DNA of 6,371 bases from NCBI GenBank assembly GCA_938083405.1, contig CALKCV010000002.1:1-6371 (forward strand), read 5' to 3'. Position numbers and translations under genes: made by a program. This DNA is from an uncultured Microcoleaceae cyanobacterium (lineage in GTDB: Bacteria > Cyanobacteriota > Cyanobacteriia > Cyanobacteriales > Microcoleaceae). Below are positions 6,166 to 6,371 of this stretch, in pieces; positions within the stretch are counted from its first letter, which is position 1; every line of letters begins with the position of its first letter. Below the pieces are notes generated by a model. It did not search any database and was not told the DNA's origin. It saw nothing but the letters and a program-made list of their open reading frames with translations.

Positions 6166-6250
6166 TTAAAGGCTAACAACCATTGATTTGAGTGGCTTTG
6201 CCTTTTTTACCCTCTTGTTTTTCCGCGCGGTCATTTATTGTGACTTGATA

Positions 6251-6306
6251 TTAGGAATTAGGAATTGGGAATTGGGAATTGGGAATTGGGAATTGGGAAT
6301 TGGGAA
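6251..6306. repeat. Heptamer tandem repeat, TTGGGAA type, eight units
   Basis: Two TTAGGAA units (6251-6264) are followed by six identical TTGGGAA units (6265-6306), all in perfect register. This is the most regular array in the window and the likeliest to vary in copy number between strains. It passes directly into the hairpin at 6304-6324. Confidence 0.97.
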
Positions 6307-6324
6307 CAGGCATCTTGCCTGTTC
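6304..6324. repeat. Short palindromic element, GAACAGGCA stem
   Basis: GAACAGGCA (6304-6312) and TGCCTGTTC (6316-6324) form a perfect 9-bp stem with a TCT loop, followed by TACGG. The same kind of 'AACAGGCA..TGCCTGTT' palindrome is, from memory, widespread between cyanobacterial genes. There is no T-run on either side, so it is not a standard terminator, though it could stabilise the 3' end of the transcript of the possible gene at 6335. Confidence 0.8.
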
Positions 6325-6334
6325 TACGGAGATA

Positions 6335-6371
6335 CTAGCCATACCAATTTTTAATAAATTCTATCAACTCC
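6335..6371 (-). CDS. Possible C-terminal end of a gene running in from the right edge
   Basis: On the - strand one frame enters from the edge and reads [11 protein letters not shown] before a TAG at 6335-6337. The composition (an acidic/hydrophobic helix ending W-Y-G) looks like a real protein tail, and repeats and a hairpin begin just after the stop, as they do after genes elsewhere here. Only 12 codons are visible, so the product cannot be named and chance is not excluded. Confidence 0.35.
   Translation of the reverse strand, partial: ELIEFIKNWYG

Larger units (their letters stand above)
6105..6334. other. Repeat-filled intergenic region, about 230 bases
   Basis: No credible gene is seen on either strand. 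From left to right the stretch holds the extended -10 element, the second TTAACAA array, a short coding-like fragment on the - strand (6173-6250), the TTGGGAA array and a 9-bp hairpin. It is the longest gene-free stretch in the window. Confidence 0.7.

Noticed and set aside
4074..6306. The repeat arrays as a CRISPR array or iteron origin
   Set aside because: Units are 7 bases with no unique spacers, no cas genes are present, and no replication gene is nearby.

Overview
The window reads as cyanobacterial chromosome. The octamer HIP1 (GCGATCGC), a hallmark of many cyanobacterial genomes, occurs 13 times in 6.4 kb (for example at 909, 941, 1122, 2406, 2553, 3124, 3934, 4296, 4489, 5192, 5362, 5922 and 5968). 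The intergenic gaps carry heptameric short tandem repeats of the kind long known from filamentous cyanobacteria. The sequence does not support a genus-level call.

Layout: on the + strand, the left edge holds the 3' part of a gene for a probably extracellular two-domain beta-sandwich protein. It ends at a strong intrinsic terminator whose two stem arms each contain a HIP1 site. Everything to the right lies on the - strand. In transcription order from the right these are: a possible gene tail running off the window; a small gene for a protein with an SCP2-like (sterol carrier/lipid-binding fold) region; a GT1/MGT-type glycosyltransferase; a 711-residue fusion of two FkbM-type methyltransferase domains and a GT11-like (alpha-1,2-fucosyltransferase-like) domain; and a four-helix membrane protein of the DUF4231/SLATT type with its own well-formed promoter.

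The three middle genes plausibly form a glycan- or glycolipid-modifying set. One glycosyltransferase belongs to a group that commonly acts on small hydrophobic acceptors, the neighbour may bind lipid, and the fusion could add and methylate sugars. This is inference from domains and proximity. The DUF4231 gene is probably expressed separately, and its family is linked to membrane effectors of some conflict systems, but no nucleotide-cyclase or sensor partner lies in this window.

The most unusual DNA-level feature is that each gap between the three middle genes, and the gap upstream of them, is filled by heptamer repeats. The arrays are of three sequence types: TAATGGG/TAATTGG, TTAACAA and TTGGGAA. 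They touch start and stop codons, create false N-terminal extensions, supply one gene's stop codon, and leave two genes without a visible Shine-Dalgarno sequence. No gene-free stretch exceeds 300 bases. The longest is about 230 bases upstream of the SCP2-like gene.
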